A stretch of 31,813 bases of DNA from Nephromyces sp. MM_2019 (taxonomy: Eukaryota; Apicomplexa; Aconoidasida; Nephromycida): NCBI GenBank assembly GCA_015657535.1, contig JADHZB010000675.1:1-31813 (forward strand), read 5' to 3'. Below the pieces are notes generated by a model, which saw only the letters and a program-made list of their open reading frames with translations, ran no database searches and had not been told where the DNA came from. The translations under genes and the position numbers were made by a program. Each line of letters starts with the position of its first letter. Position 1 is the first letter of the stretch. This document shows, in pieces, positions 12,348 through 23,671 of the stretch.

Positions 12348-14566
12348 TTATTTTAATAAAGACTGAACATGATCCCACATTTGTTTTTCTACATCGGAGT
12401 CCCCTAGCGGTGTTGCATCACGGCCACCAAAAACTTTTGGTAAATTCTCCTGACCAATGTGTTCATTCAGTGCCGCTGAATAATCTTTACCAAACAGCTG
12501 TGTTTTCTTAGTAGTCCTGGGGTTCATAAACATTGAACCACCTGCCCAACCTAGTCTCAGGAGCATTGTAGTGTTGATCACGAAAATTCTGTAAGCTCTC
12601 TCGGGATAATGTGTTTGTATAATATTTAAGCACTTCATGAAAAAATTTAGAAATGCTGAATGCATTGTAAAAATATTTTGATCATAGCAGTCAAAGATGA
12701 AAATTAGCTTGCTCTCATCATCCTTATCAATTCTTGACCAGAAATATTCCATGATAAATATATAATGTTCAATCATATCTTCAACAGTAATACCTATGGT
12801 TAATTGGATAAGTTTATAAAATATATTTCTAACCTTCAATTTTTATTCCTACTAAAATCTTCATATAAGTAATATAATTAGATACTATATGTATTAGTAC
12901 TTTTCTAGCTTAAGTAGAGGATAATATTTAAAGATTACCTGTAGATAAAAGTTGATTAAAATCCGCTAAACCGGGTCTCTCAATATATACATAATAGCCA
13001 GATTTAGAAGGCTTGTGGAAATAATGTGGATAGTACTCTTTTATTACTTTGTAGTATGGCTGTGGCTTATTCAGTACTAAATCTATCTGATTGGCCTTTC
13101 TCCATTCTATTGTTGCTATCCATCGCCTACGAGCCTCTTCCAAGTTGTTGCCACAGGCAATTAAATATTTTCTTGGTACATCACTATAATCCTCAATAAT
13201 CGTGCTCGACTTCTTTTGCCGGAACTTATTGCTTAGTAAACTAAATTTTTTTGGGACTGGATTGGTATGTGGGCGTGATTGCGACACATGAGACTGTGGG
13301 GATGAGCTGATAACTTGGTTATTTCGATGTAAATAAATTTCATCCACATCATTGTCGATGTTATAAAAATTATTGGAGAAGATTTTCGCTTTTGATTCAT
13401 GCTCATGGGGTAAGGTACCCTCGAAGTGTGTTTGCTTCAGGTTATGCTCTTTTATTTCTGTGTAGATGATTTGTTGGTATAAACAAGTACTACATGTGCT
13501 CTATCAACATGAATAGTACCTGAAAAGGATTGATAGGTGGGATTTGCTATGTGTTTTTTATCTAAATTTTCATAGTTTTCAAGTTCTTGTATAGGATATC
13601 TTGGTGTATTAGATACTTTTGACTCTTCTATAATTGATGTGTTTGTTTCTTCAATATAACTTTCTGAGTTTAAATTATTGTATTGCATATATTGGATTTT
13701 TTCTAACGTTTTTTACCTTGATGGTTATTCATGGGTTCTGGTACAACTTTAGGCTTATATTCTGAATCCTTTTTCTCAGATGTAGCATTGTGATCTTTTG
13801 GACCAGTTTCAAAGAATGGAATTTGTTCTTTATGATAGTATTCTTCATAATTTTTAATATCTGGAAACAGTTCATTATTGGTAGAAGTATGAATCGAGTT
13901 GTTTTTTTGGCTATTATTTCCAGAATGTGTTGAAATGCTCTCAATACCACTAATCTTAGGCTCGTGAAGTTCTATGTTTGGTGACTCTGGTGCTTGTGTG
14001 TTTGAAACATTTATATGTTGTTGTTTGTGGTAAGTAGATGATGTAAAGTGGTCTGTGTTATCGAATATTGGTTTTGACAAACCATAATCATGTGTTTCTG
14101 AACGTGAATCTGTACTTGAATGAGACGTTTTCCTAGGATAAATATGAGCTTCGCAGGGCAAAATATCTGCATTCGAAATGACTCCTGTATAAGCATGCCG
14201 TATATGGTGAGATATTTCACGATTTCCCACATGGGAAGCACTTTGAACATGTGTTTGTGCCTGTTGATCATCATGATGATGAAAACTTTTTGAAATTTCT
14301 GCCAAGTTGTTCATATCAGTAGTTGTGAAGTTGTCCTTCATTTCCATTTTAGTGTCATCGTGTAAATCACTTGATAGCTTATCAGGGGCATTAGACTTGT
14401 TTAATTGGCTCATAGGGAAGGTTGTTACTTCATATAGCAAATTTGTCTTATTTTTTTCAAGTTCTTGGTTTCGTGCTTTATTTGATGGCTCCACGTACTC
14501 TGTAGAAGCAGTTGAGGTACAAGATGATAATTGTGAATATTCAAGTTTGCTACTATAATGATCCAT
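12348..14566 (-). CDS. CRAL-TRIO (Sec14-like) lipid-transfer protein with long disordered N-terminus, five exons
   Basis: My model (minus strand) is 14566-13717, 13663-13520, 13457-12939, 12851-12834 and 12793-12348, giving 658 residues. All four introns are phase 1 and short (53, 62, 87 and 40 nt). Residues 1 to about 400 are Ser/Asn/His-rich with no domain I recognise. The Sec14 module follows: a helical CRAL-TRIO-N part (KYLIACGNNLEEARRRWIA), then YPHYFHKPSKSGYYVYIERP, the conserved strand LIFIFDCYDQNIFTM, and the lipid-gate segment HYPERAYRIFVIN. It closes with QENLPKVFGG, the standard end of the fold. Such proteins bind and exchange phospholipids or other lipids between membranes. The 18-nt microexon and 40-nt intron are inferred: reading straight through at 12840 gives a frame that no acceptor can join to exon 3, whereas the two-step splice gives STVGIKIEGITVEDM in frame. 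The ATG at 14566 is the first after an in-frame stop. Confidence 0.85.
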
Positions 14567-14712
14567 TTGAGATGTCTTCTCATCTGAACATTTTAAATTA
14601 GGAGGTAAAGGTAATTATTTAGGCTCATCTATACATTACAAATCCTAATATCTTTTCACAAATTCTAAAGTTTCTCATACATACCTCATATGAAAGTCCA
14701 AAAGATAGGTGT

Positions 14713-14728
14713 TTGCACCGCGGTGCAA
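14713..14728. promoter_or_regulatory. Perfect 16-bp GC-rich palindrome upstream of the Sec14-like gene
   Basis: TTGCACCGCGGTGCAA reads identically on both strands and lies about 147 bp upstream of the Sec14-like start codon. Its 10 G/C in 16 bases stand out from surroundings that are nearly all A/T. The half-site TTGCACC and two-fold symmetry suggest a site for a dimeric DNA-binding protein. The regulatory role is inference. Confidence 0.4.
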
Positions 14729-15824
14729 TTTATTTTCCTTAAAATTTCTTATTATCCAATAGATATTTACTCATTAGGTGCCTCCGTATATCCTTCTAAA
14801 TTGAATTATGTATACATGTTGATTTAGTGAACTTCTCAGTTGGGAATAAGCTTACTCATATCATGGAATGGTTTTCGCAAATTTTTTTTGCTTAAAAAGA
14901 TCTTGACGAAAGTGTGTAACTGAATATAAAGTATGTTTTCTAAATTTTTAACTTATCTTGCTAAAATTTATTTTCAAAAGTATAGGGAGATATAATTATC
15001 TTTTCAATCATGTCTTAAGGTATTATGGCTAAATGCACTCACATTACATATAACATCGGTTAATCAAAGTTAAATGATTATTATATAAAAGGGTTTAATG
15101 GAGAATAAATGTGCCTCATAAGTTCTTTAGCTAAAATAATCTAAAGATGTTATAATATCATTATCAATATTCATCGATCTCAATCTAAAATCTACACTTA
15201 CAGTTTGGATATTCTTTATGATTTGATTATATGTTAGATTCAAAAGCTATGAGATCATCAAATGTGTTTGTTTAATCATAATTTCCTAAGAATAATAAAA
15301 ATATTTAGGGTTCCCTTGTTATGAAAAGTTTGAAACATTACAAAAGTGTAATTTTTTTATACAAAATTTTTGAAAGTTTAAGAAAAAATTCGAGAGATAT
15401 ATATACTCGTAAAAGTAGATAATATATTTAGAGATAAATGTTATAATTTGAGATCAAGAAATTTAGTTTTATAATTATTGCTTATGCGTAATTACATTAA
15501 ATTTACGGGAAACATTTAAACTTTTTTTTGAAAAGTTTCGCATAACGAGTTGTTATCTATTACTACTTAAATGTAGTTATAGTTTCAAATGCATTAAATT
15601 TAACATGTATATATGTGTATATACTTATTATAATATATGTATTGAGTAGAGTAATATCAATTGAATTAAAATGATAATAAGTTTAAGTATGATAATGAAA
15701 ATTAATTAACAACATTTGAATTGTACTACTACTAGTTGTTTTTTTTTTCTCTCAATTGAGGTTTATTTAAATAATGAATGAATATACCTCTCTGAAACTT
15801 AACATTTATATATATTTTTATTAG

Positions 15825-16116
15825 TCTGTGTTGGAAAACAAAATTGTTTCAAGTAAATTTGTAGCTCTACATATTAATGAGAATATGAATGATTGTATCG
15901 TTCAAATTGAAAACAATATTATATCTAATGTTAGGAATATTATAAGACAGGTATTAAAACATCACTTGTATTGATATTTAAGATAAGTTATTTTTATTTT
16001 TGATAAAAAAGGATATATAGTTTTTTTTATTTATTTTTAAATAGCCAATAAATTGTTTTAGTTTTGGTTTTCCTCAAAGATATAACAGTTTATGTAATAT
16101 GCCTTCAAAGAAATAA
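15825..16116 (+). CDS. Possible two 3' exons of a small unknown protein (start not found)
   Basis: Exon-like block 15825-15950 is 42 codons without a stop, preceded by TTTTTATTAG and followed by CAG|GTATTA. A second block, 16045-16116, follows TTTTTAAATAG and ends at TAA 114-116 of that kilobase, that is 16114-16116. Both are phase 0 and join in frame as NIIRQ-PINCFSFGFPQR. Together they make 65 residues with a plausible amphipathic, Asn-rich composition. No ATG could be tied to them: an upstream piece ending SIE at 15760 would fit phase but opens without Met. I recognise no family. It could be chance in AT-rich DNA, but two matching splice phases plus a frame-consistent stop make it worth listing. 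Confidence 0.35.
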
Positions 16117-17476
16117 AAAATTAGTTACCTTGCTTAATTAATTTGTTATACATATATATTATAACTCAATTTTTTAAAAAATTCATGATTCAATTTTATA
16201 GTATATCCCTAATTATTTGAAATAGCATTTAATCACTTATTACCTGCTTATTGTGTTGTAAAAATATAATAATTTTAATTAAAAAGATCTCTATTTAGCC
16301 AATAAAAATAATAATACATATAAACAAAATTAAGAAACAAATATACATATACATTATAATATCTATATTATACTCTTGAGAAATTGTGTGAATAAAAATG
16401 TATATAATGGCTGTGTGTGGGGTGTGAAGATAAGTTCTCATTAGTAGATTATTAAGCTATTTATAAGAGATTAAGTGAAATTTTTTTATAATTTATTCAA
16501 GGTTTTAAATTTTACTTGATAATTAATTGTTGTGGCAAGTACTCTATGCTGCAAAATTAACTTGAAAAGATTTTATTATTTTTGTTTGTATATCTAAATT
16601 ATACACAAGTAAAAACATGTATAAATGAGTGTTAATAATTATATTGCAATTTTTAAAGCATTTAAATTAATTTGAAATAACATTTCTATGAATTTTGATA
16701 TGATTCCTCAATTATTTTGTTTGCGAGTGTGTAAAAGAATAGTTTTATGTTTGTGTTTGTATTGAAAATTTGTCTATTTATGTATGTAACAGTTATTTTT
16801 ATATTTGTAGGTATTTTAAATATGTTTATTTTTGTATTTATTGTAAGTATTTTTGTGTGTGTGTGTGTGCTAAATAATATTCTTGTACATGTCTGTATTA
16901 TATTTATAATTGCGTGTATGGGTCTATGATTACATTCAGGTTTATGTTGTATATAATTACATTTTTTTATGTGTGTGTGTGTTTTAGCTATATTTATAAA
17001 TGTTTTTGTTGTATTGCAATCATATTTATACATGTTCATGTATAGTGTAATTATTTTTATATGTGTATTACAATTAAATTTAGTCGTCATGCATAAGCAT
17101 GTGTTATAATTATATATAGTTCTGTGAGTATATGTTTAGAAAACTCAATTGTGTTGATCAAAGCTTAATAAATGATATAATTTATAAACGATTTCAAACA
17201 CTTTATTCACTGTTTTTAATCTGTAAAATTGATGTTAGAATTGTTTTGAGAGTATTATATGTAAGTTTGTAATAAGCTCTAAAACTTTTAAAGTTGGGGC
17301 AATGTCTAAAAGTTCACATATTTATAGTATTTTACATCTCTTTGAAATTTTTCAAAAAAAAGGTGTGTGTGTGTATGTGTGTGTGTATGCCTTTGTATAA
17401 AAACTTTTTAAAATAGCTACAATATTGTATTCAATCGATGTTGTTTATATTTATATTAGGATAATTTAGTTTCATA

Positions 17477-17707
17477 TTATAAATGATCAAATTTATCTAT
17501 GCAAGCTTCTTGTATAATTTTCCATAATTCATTTCTGTAAATTTTGATATATATAAACACACATAAATTTATGATTCATCTAGTTTTTGAAGTATCACGT
17601 AAATGTTTATAAATATATATTTATACACTAGTATCATGTATCTGTACTTGTAAAAAATGGTTACATATTACTAAAAAATATTCATTTGCAAGTATATATA
17701 TAATTGG

Positions 17708-17739
<32 letters not shown>

Positions 17740-17989
17740 AGACTATAAATACCTATTTAAGCCTGTCTTAGCGGATGTTGGAATTGGCATGTGTTTTGGT
17801 AGACTCCAACAATTTCGAAATAATTCCAAATTTTGGTTCGTATGATCAGAGCCAGACTTATCACACTTACTGGCAATAATCAGAAGGGGTATTTCAAAAT
17901 TTCTGCGTGTAAAATTAAATAAATGTTTAGATAAATTTAATGTGTGAATTAATGTGTGTGTAAACTACAGAAGTGAACAAACAGTGTAA

Positions 17990-18020
<31 letters not shown>

Positions 18021-20979
18021 CCAAAATAAATGTATCATAAAAATATGTACTAATACATGTGTAATTGATAAATGTGTCCAGAGTGCAGGTCCAAAATATA
18101 TTTTGTGTAAATGACGTATTTGTTTGTAAATGGCATATGTATATATATGTTCGTGTGTATGTGCGTGTGAATCATAACAATGTACCAAAATATCATTTTC
18201 AATGTGTATACAAGCATTAAAAAATAATATATGTCATCAACAGCAACCAAAATTTTGTGTATAAAATTACAGACATTCAGTTCTCCTTATAATTTATATA
18301 AAATTTTACCTTAGAAAGCTAATTGCCTCATTATCAATACTTTGTGGTTCATTTTGTGAGTCAATTAAATAACAAAAAAGTTTTAGCTGATTTCTGTTTT
18401 GTATATATTCCCTGAATAAATTAATAGATTTACACAATTTGAAAAAAATATATAGCACACACATTTATAAACATTCAAACACACACATATTACATAAAAA
18501 TTTATACACATATATGTTAAATTTATATATATATATATATATATACGTTCTACATATATATGTGTCTATGCACACATACATATAAGTAAATATACATATA
18601 TACATACATACGCACATACATACATTAAAATATACACACGCAAATCCATATACATAAGTACATATACATACACATATACATAAATAAATGTAGACTCTCA
18701 TACATATATATCCACATGTATATGTAAACCTATTTATATACACACACTCATGCATGTACACATTTGCACAAACATACAGTATATATACACATATGATTAC
18801 AAACGTATATACATATAATCATATACACATATAATTACATATACACAGGTTATGTGTTATTAAATTACTTTATAAATGAAGTTATGTGTGATATGTTTGA
18901 TTTTGAAATACCACGTGTGTAACCAAACCCAGGTAAGTCAGCCAAAGTTACTAAGCATTTTCCACTAACAAAATGTTATAAATTTTACACATATATATAT
19001 GTTTGTGATTATCAACAAATAAATAATGTGTATAGATAAAGTAAAGGGGTGAGAATATGTGGAGATACACACTATGGAATAAAATTGACCTTTGTATAGA
19101 TGTGTAAGCTTAATAATAAAGTGAGAATATCTACACACAAATAATTTGACAAAGTGAAACTCTACACATATTCGATACACATTCAAAATAATTGATAATA
19201 TCCTTAATCAGTAACTTTAAATTTGTGTGTGTGTATGGGGATCATGTTTATAATTCCTTTCACAGTGGTAAACACATTAATTCAACTCATTGTATACACA
19301 GTGTATATAAAAGTGTATACTCTACATATATATAAACATCAAATAAAACTCGTAGATTGAAAAGTTTTACATACACACTGAATTTCCATACACACACACA
19401 CATCTTTTTCTTTCAAAAAACACACATACATCAGATTTACATTCACAAACAAATCACCACATATACGCATGTGAAATCTCTACACACACACACACACACA
19501 CATACATCAGATCTCCACACACACACATCAAAATTTATATGTATAAAACACACTACAAACCCTACACACACACACACACATACATACACACACACATTAC
19601 CTCTTGTTTTTGATTTGATATAAATTAATGGTTTGTGTGCATCCAGGCCTCTTAGATGTTCGCACATCTGTTGTGTGTGTGGCCACTCTAAACAGTGCCT
19701 TTAACAGCGATGATTTACCAACGTTACTTCGCCCAAGAAAAACAATTTCGGGGGAGAGTGTGTGGGGGAGTGTGTGTGTATTTGTCCAACTCCCTAAAAT
19801 GAGTTTAAAATATTATTTTATATCAATTCTACACACACACTTTTATCTTGGGGTGGGGTGTAGTTGGGAAGGGTGTGTGTAAGTATGTGTGTGTGTAGGT
19901 AAGGAGAGTGTGTAAGTATGTGTGTGTGTAGGTGAGGAGAGTGTGTGTAAGCATGTGTGTGTGTAGGTGAGGAGAGTGTGTGTAAGCATGTGTGTGTGTA
20001 GGTGAGGAGAGTGTGAGTATATGTGCGTGTGTGTAAGTGAGGAGAGTGTGAGTATATGTGCGTGTATGAGTGTATATGTGCGTGTGTGTACGTATAGGTG
20101 TGTATGTGTGTAGAGATGTATGTAAATCTGAAGTCAATGCATATATATTTAATATGGACCTATGATCGTGTGTGTTAAACCAAACTTTTGAAAATGTGTA
20201 AATTACCTAAGAATTCTATTGTGTGAATATTTGAATGTGTAAAGGGTTGTGTGCGGATTTCACTGCCACCGTTGGCAACCACAGCCAAATCAAAGACCGA
20301 CACACCCCTCAGCAGTTTTGGATTTATTTTGGATATACCTAAAGATGATGGTTTATATATTATGGGCGTGCACACACACACACTTATATTATCCATTCAC
20401 ACACATACTTACTATTTATAGACACACACACTTATATTATTCTCTCATACACACACTTATATTATTCACTCACACACACACTGATATTATTCACTCAAAC
20501 ACACACTTATATTATTCATTGAAACACACACTTATATTATTCACTCACACACACACTTAATATTTATAGACACAGACACTTATATTATTCACTACCACAC
20601 ACACACTCATTATAAACATTCACGCATACATGTACACACATACCCAATACATCCATACAAGCTACACACATACATACAAACATATGTATATATAAATACA
20701 TACACACATATATATATGTATTAATTTACCCCATTGATGAGTAGGGTGTTTAGTTGAAGTATATTTGTAGGGTGAAATCGATTGTTTTACACTTTTTGGA
20801 TGTTTTTTTGGTTTTTTGTTTAAGTTTTGGTGTGTGCGTGAAGGTGTGAGTAGGCCATTATGTGTGTAAGTGTATACTGGTATATAAGTTAAATCATTTT
20901 TAATCTTATGACTTTGTGATTTTACACACACATGTGTATATAAAATAAATTTTATTAGTATAATATGTGTAATGCTCAT
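17477..20979 (-). CDS. engB: EngB/YihA-family GTPase, probably organelle-targeted, seven exons
   Basis: My exons (minus strand) are 20979-20730, 20338-20207, 19793-19601, 18964-18869, 18411-18310, 17902-17753 and 17534-17477, giving 326 residues, all phases consistent. EngB proteins are TrmE-Era-class GTPases that assist assembly of the bacterial-type large ribosomal subunit; eukaryotic copies work in mitochondria or plastids. The G1 motif is FLGRSNVGKSSLL (Gly148 to Ser156), followed by RTSKRPGCTQ as switch I with its G2 threonine. G3 is LADLPGFGYT (Asp201-Gly204), G4 is ASKCD (Lys270, Asp272, with Ser in place of the usual Thr), and G5 is TSAKTG. The C-terminal helix NELWKIIQEA matches the family ending. 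The first 80 or so residues extend beyond bacterial EngB: a hydrophobic start (MSITHIILIKFILY) followed by a Lys/His/Thr-rich stretch. The start is the first ATG; upstream only TTG continues the frame. A strong donor at 21160 and an acceptor at 21036 suggest a 5' UTR intron. Confidence 0.9.
18460..18840. repeat. CA/TA microsatellite field in EngB intron 4
   Basis: Interspersed CATA, CACA and TATA tracts (for example atacatacacatat) make up most of the intron between the G3 exon and the following exon. The 98-codon minus-strand open frame here is only this repeat translated. Confidence 0.75.
19480..19600. repeat. CA microsatellite abutting the EngB exon 3 donor
   Basis: There are several (CA)n runs separated by short unique bases. 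The last run ends in CACATTAC at 19600, whose complement is the GTAATG splice donor of exon 3, so the donor sits directly against the repeat. Confidence 0.85.
19868..20110. repeat. ~35-bp minisatellite in EngB intron 2
   Basis: Five to six units each combine a TG run, TGTAGGTGAGGAGAGTG and a TGTAAGCATG or TGAGTATATG tail. The core GAGGAGAGTGTG is nearly invariant. The array is purine/TG-rich on the plus strand and fills much of the 413-nt intron. Confidence 0.9.
20370..20600. repeat. ~27-bp minisatellite with CTTATATTATTCACTCA core, in EngB intron 1
   Basis: About eight tandem units pair a CA run with CACTTATATTATTCACTCA (variants ccattca, tctctca, cattgaa). Two units carry the longer insert cttactatttatagacaca. 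This sequence differs from the intron 2 array of the same gene. Confidence 0.9.
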
Positions 20980-22243
20980 AACCAAAACTTAACTCATAAG
21001 AGAAATGTTTATAAAACAATGAAATATGAGTTGTACTGTGTGTGTGTGTTTTGTAGAATGAGTTATGTTCATGTTTGTAATCGTGTCAGTAAGCAGTGTA
21101 TGTAAGGCTAGGATGAAACATGCGGAATAGAAATGGGTGTGTGTGTGTGTGTATACTTACAATCTTGTATGGATGATATCTGAGTTTATAGATAATACTA
21201 GATTATATGAAATTCGATTTATTTACACACAAGTTTTGGAAATTTAACTAGTTTCTAATCACTTTACACACACATTAATTATTAGTTTATGTTATTAATA
21301 TATTAAACATGTGTGTATATTAACAGCTCATTGATATATAATATGAGTATATTGATCTCAACTGTGTTTAGGATGAAAACACTAGAGAAGATGTGTGTAT
21401 GTTAATTAAATTCAGTTTTCAAATAAATAAATAAATATATATATATATATATATATATGTATACAGAAATGTGTCTGTATTACCTATTAAAAAGTTATAT
21501 ATATATTATATAAATAATCAATAGAACACATTTTTTAACTGTATGAATAATCTTAATGTTCAGTGTGTGTAGATAAAAAAAAATATAACAATAATAAAAT
21601 TAGGGGGATATTGTGTAAAATATAAATTTAGATGTGTGTGTGTGGAATATTAATAATTTCCTTGATTGTGTGTGTGTATATTATGGAGGTGTGTACGATT
21701 AAGATTTCAAAAAAATAAATAATTTTATAAAAAAAAAATTTAGGTTTAAAACATTTTCCCCATTAGATTGTCATAGAATTAATTTGAAGGCTTACACACA
21801 CACATATATATATATATATATTAATCAATGTGCATCCAAACACATATATAATAGAGTTCAATCAGTTTGCACACATTTAAATGTATATCCATGTTTATAT
21901 ATATGCCCATAAACACACATACAGATGCATCTAAATATATATGTATGTAACTAGAGAGTACACATAATCCCATATATAATAATACCTACAAAACATAAAT
22001 ATAAATAAACACAGATACCTAGAAAACACACAAACACACAAACATACGCAAACAGAGAAAACTAGAAAATACACACTCATAAACACAGATTCTCACAAAG
22101 TATATACATCCACAAATCCCTATAAAACTACCCACAATCTCCGACATCCCCTAACACACATAAAAGAAATGTGATATAAATGAGTATAAATTAGTGTGTA
22201 TTTAAGAAGGGCTATGAGGTGTGTGTAAGTGATATCAGAGTAG
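20980..22243. other. Intergenic region between two minus-strand genes
   Basis: This holds the EngB promoter and the 3' flank of the membrane-protein gene. It is AT-rich with scattered short TG/CA and AT microsatellites (21428-21460, 21797-21822). A consensus donor (GTAAGTATAC, minus, at 21160) paired with a CACACAG acceptor at 21036-21038 is a candidate EngB leader intron. No coding exon is recognised. Confidence 0.5.
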
Positions 22244-23671
22244 TCAATAGGAGACAAGGGTTTTGGCTGAATAAGTAGGGCCCAAGTATTGACTAATAGA
22301 CTGTATATCTGATGATTGTGCATTCTTATAAATCTCATGTGTGTAATAATGAATGTCAATTGGTTGCGTGTGTGTATGTGTGTGTGTGCTTTCATTATGG
22401 TTCATACAGGCGGGGCATGGGCAATTTTTGTCTTTAAATGAAAGTGTCATAATACCAGTCAATAAAATCGAAATAACAATAAGTGGAAATAATGCATAAT
22501 TGTTTATAGCCCTTACTATATCGTCCTTATAGTAGATTTGTGGGTTAACAATTTGTGTGTGTGTATGACCATTAGGTGTAATATACTTAAGATTTACAGC
22601 CTGTTCTATTAAGTGTGATCCCCCTCTAAACTCAGAGAATCTTGATTGGCTATTGTTGCCACCTACGCTGTTAATTTGAAGGGTCCCAGCTGGAATAGGA
22701 TTAAAATCTCTTAAGTTTGTGTGTATGCATATTGAGATGTGTTTGTCTTTAAATGAATGAGGGTTTAAGGAAATGTCCCATTCTAGGTAGACAAGTGGTC
22801 GTTTGGAGGTTGATGTAAAGTTTAGTATCTTGTTATAAGGGTTGCTGTATGTGTGTGCATGATCTACTCCCAAAGAGCTTTGGGAGTTATAATCTATGGG
22901 TTGTGGATCTTCTTGGTTCTTAAATGTGTGTAGTTCGTGATGTTGGGTGTCTAGATGAGTATCCTTTGGATCCGTCCAATTCTTCAAATCAGGCTCAATT
23001 TCCGGATGAGTAGGAGTTGTTGAATAGAATGTGTATGGGCCCCCAGGGGATCCTACACATCCTCCTTCTTTCAAACTCAATACCCATTCTTGATCTTCAA
23101 AATTATCTTTTACATACAAGGTAATGGGTATGTGTACATTGAGTGGCTCAAGTGAGTCTTCACGGTATAAATACTGCAAGTGCATGTCAGAGACCACTTT
23201 CTGCTTCGGTTGAGTCCCGGGGTGGAATATAGGGTGACCTCCACTTACTTCGAGGGTCCCAAGCCGTGCCTTCAGAGCGTCTTCTTCGTAGTAGAAGACC
23301 TCATAAGTACCCGTGTGGTGGGGGCATTGTATATACAGGTGTAGCAGCCCTCCAGACGTGTTGCCACGGGATCCATTAGCCTCCAGGCCACTTGCTGTAT
23401 CGCGGACAATGAGATATGTATTTGGGTTGGCTTGGAGGCATTGTATGTTTATCTCAAGCTGTGTGGATCCTCCCTCAAGCCGTGATAGTGTGTGTGTAAA
23501 GGTAAAGGGTGCTGGGAGAGGCTTAGATTCTAATATTGCATGTGCTGGTGTTGTATAGGAAGGCTTACCAACCATACGATTAGTCAGGGGTGTGTTGGTT
23601 GTCTTGGAGTGGGATGCGGTAAGTATGGAGTGTTTGAGGAGAAGGAACAGTACCAGGAGAAGGTGTCTCAT
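22244..23671 (-). CDS. Intronless type I membrane protein, family unknown
   Basis: This is an uninterrupted 475-codon frame, unusual here because the other confirmed genes are split. Residues 1-20 form a signal peptide (MRHLLLVLFLLLKHSILTAS). About 370 lumenal or extracellular residues follow, with possible N-glycosylation sites (NTSG, NWTD, NFTS). One membrane helix lies at about 391-412 (NYALFPLIVISILLTGIMTL). A 60-residue cytosolic tail begins with CPCPAC at 417-422 and carries the run THTHTHT. The segment HHTGTYEVFYYEEDALKARL (about 118-137) resembles Ig-like or beta-sandwich strands such as those of translocon-associated (TRAP) subunits, but the match is too short to name a family. Base composition is clearly richer in G+C than its surroundings, which supports real coding. 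The start ATG at 23671 is the one that places the signal peptide correctly. Confidence 0.8.
   Translation of the reverse strand: MRHLLLVLFLLLKHSILTASHSKTTNTPLTNRMVGKPSYTTPAHAILESKPLPAPFTFTHTLSRLEGGSTQLEINIQCLQANPNTYLIVRDTASGLEANGSRGNTSGGLLHLYIQCPHHTGTYEVFYYEEDALKARLGTLEVSGGHPIFHPGTQPKQKVVSDMHLQYLYREDSLEPLNVHIPITLYVKDNFEDQEWVLSLKEGGCVGSPGGPYTFYSTTPTHPEIEPDLKNWTDPKDTHLDTQHHELHTFKNQEDPQPIDYNSQSSLGVDHAHTYSNPYNKILNFTSTSKRPLVYLEWDISLNPHSFKDKHISICIHTNLRDFNPIPAGTLQINSVGGNNSQSRFSEFRGGSHLIEQAVNLKYITPNGHTHTQIVNPQIYYKDDIVRAINNYALFPLIVISILLTGIMTLSFKDKNCPCPACMNHNESTHTHTHTQPIDIHYYTHEIYKNAQSSDIQSISQYLGPTYSAKTLVSY

Larger units (their letters stand above)
14567..17476. other. Intergenic region with one uncertain exon pair
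   Basis: This lies between the start of the Sec14-like gene and the 3' end of the EngB gene. It contains a GC-rich palindrome at 14713-14728 and a possible two-exon coding piece at 15825-16116 (both listed). From about 16740 to 17080 there is degenerate T-rich repetitive sequence (tatttgta / tatttataa variants with short TG runs), where the TG-rich style of the right flank begins. Elsewhere I see no gene. Confidence 0.55.

Noticed and set aside
13729..14558. Overlapping ORFs in other frames across the Sec14-like exon 1
   Set aside because: They are shadows of the 850-nt exon on the minus strand, whose frame connects in phase to the lipid-binding domain.
16686..17090. 134-codon minus-strand ORF rich in Asn, Ile, Thr and His
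   Set aside because: Its composition follows the degenerate T-rich/TG repeat on the other strand, with no domain.
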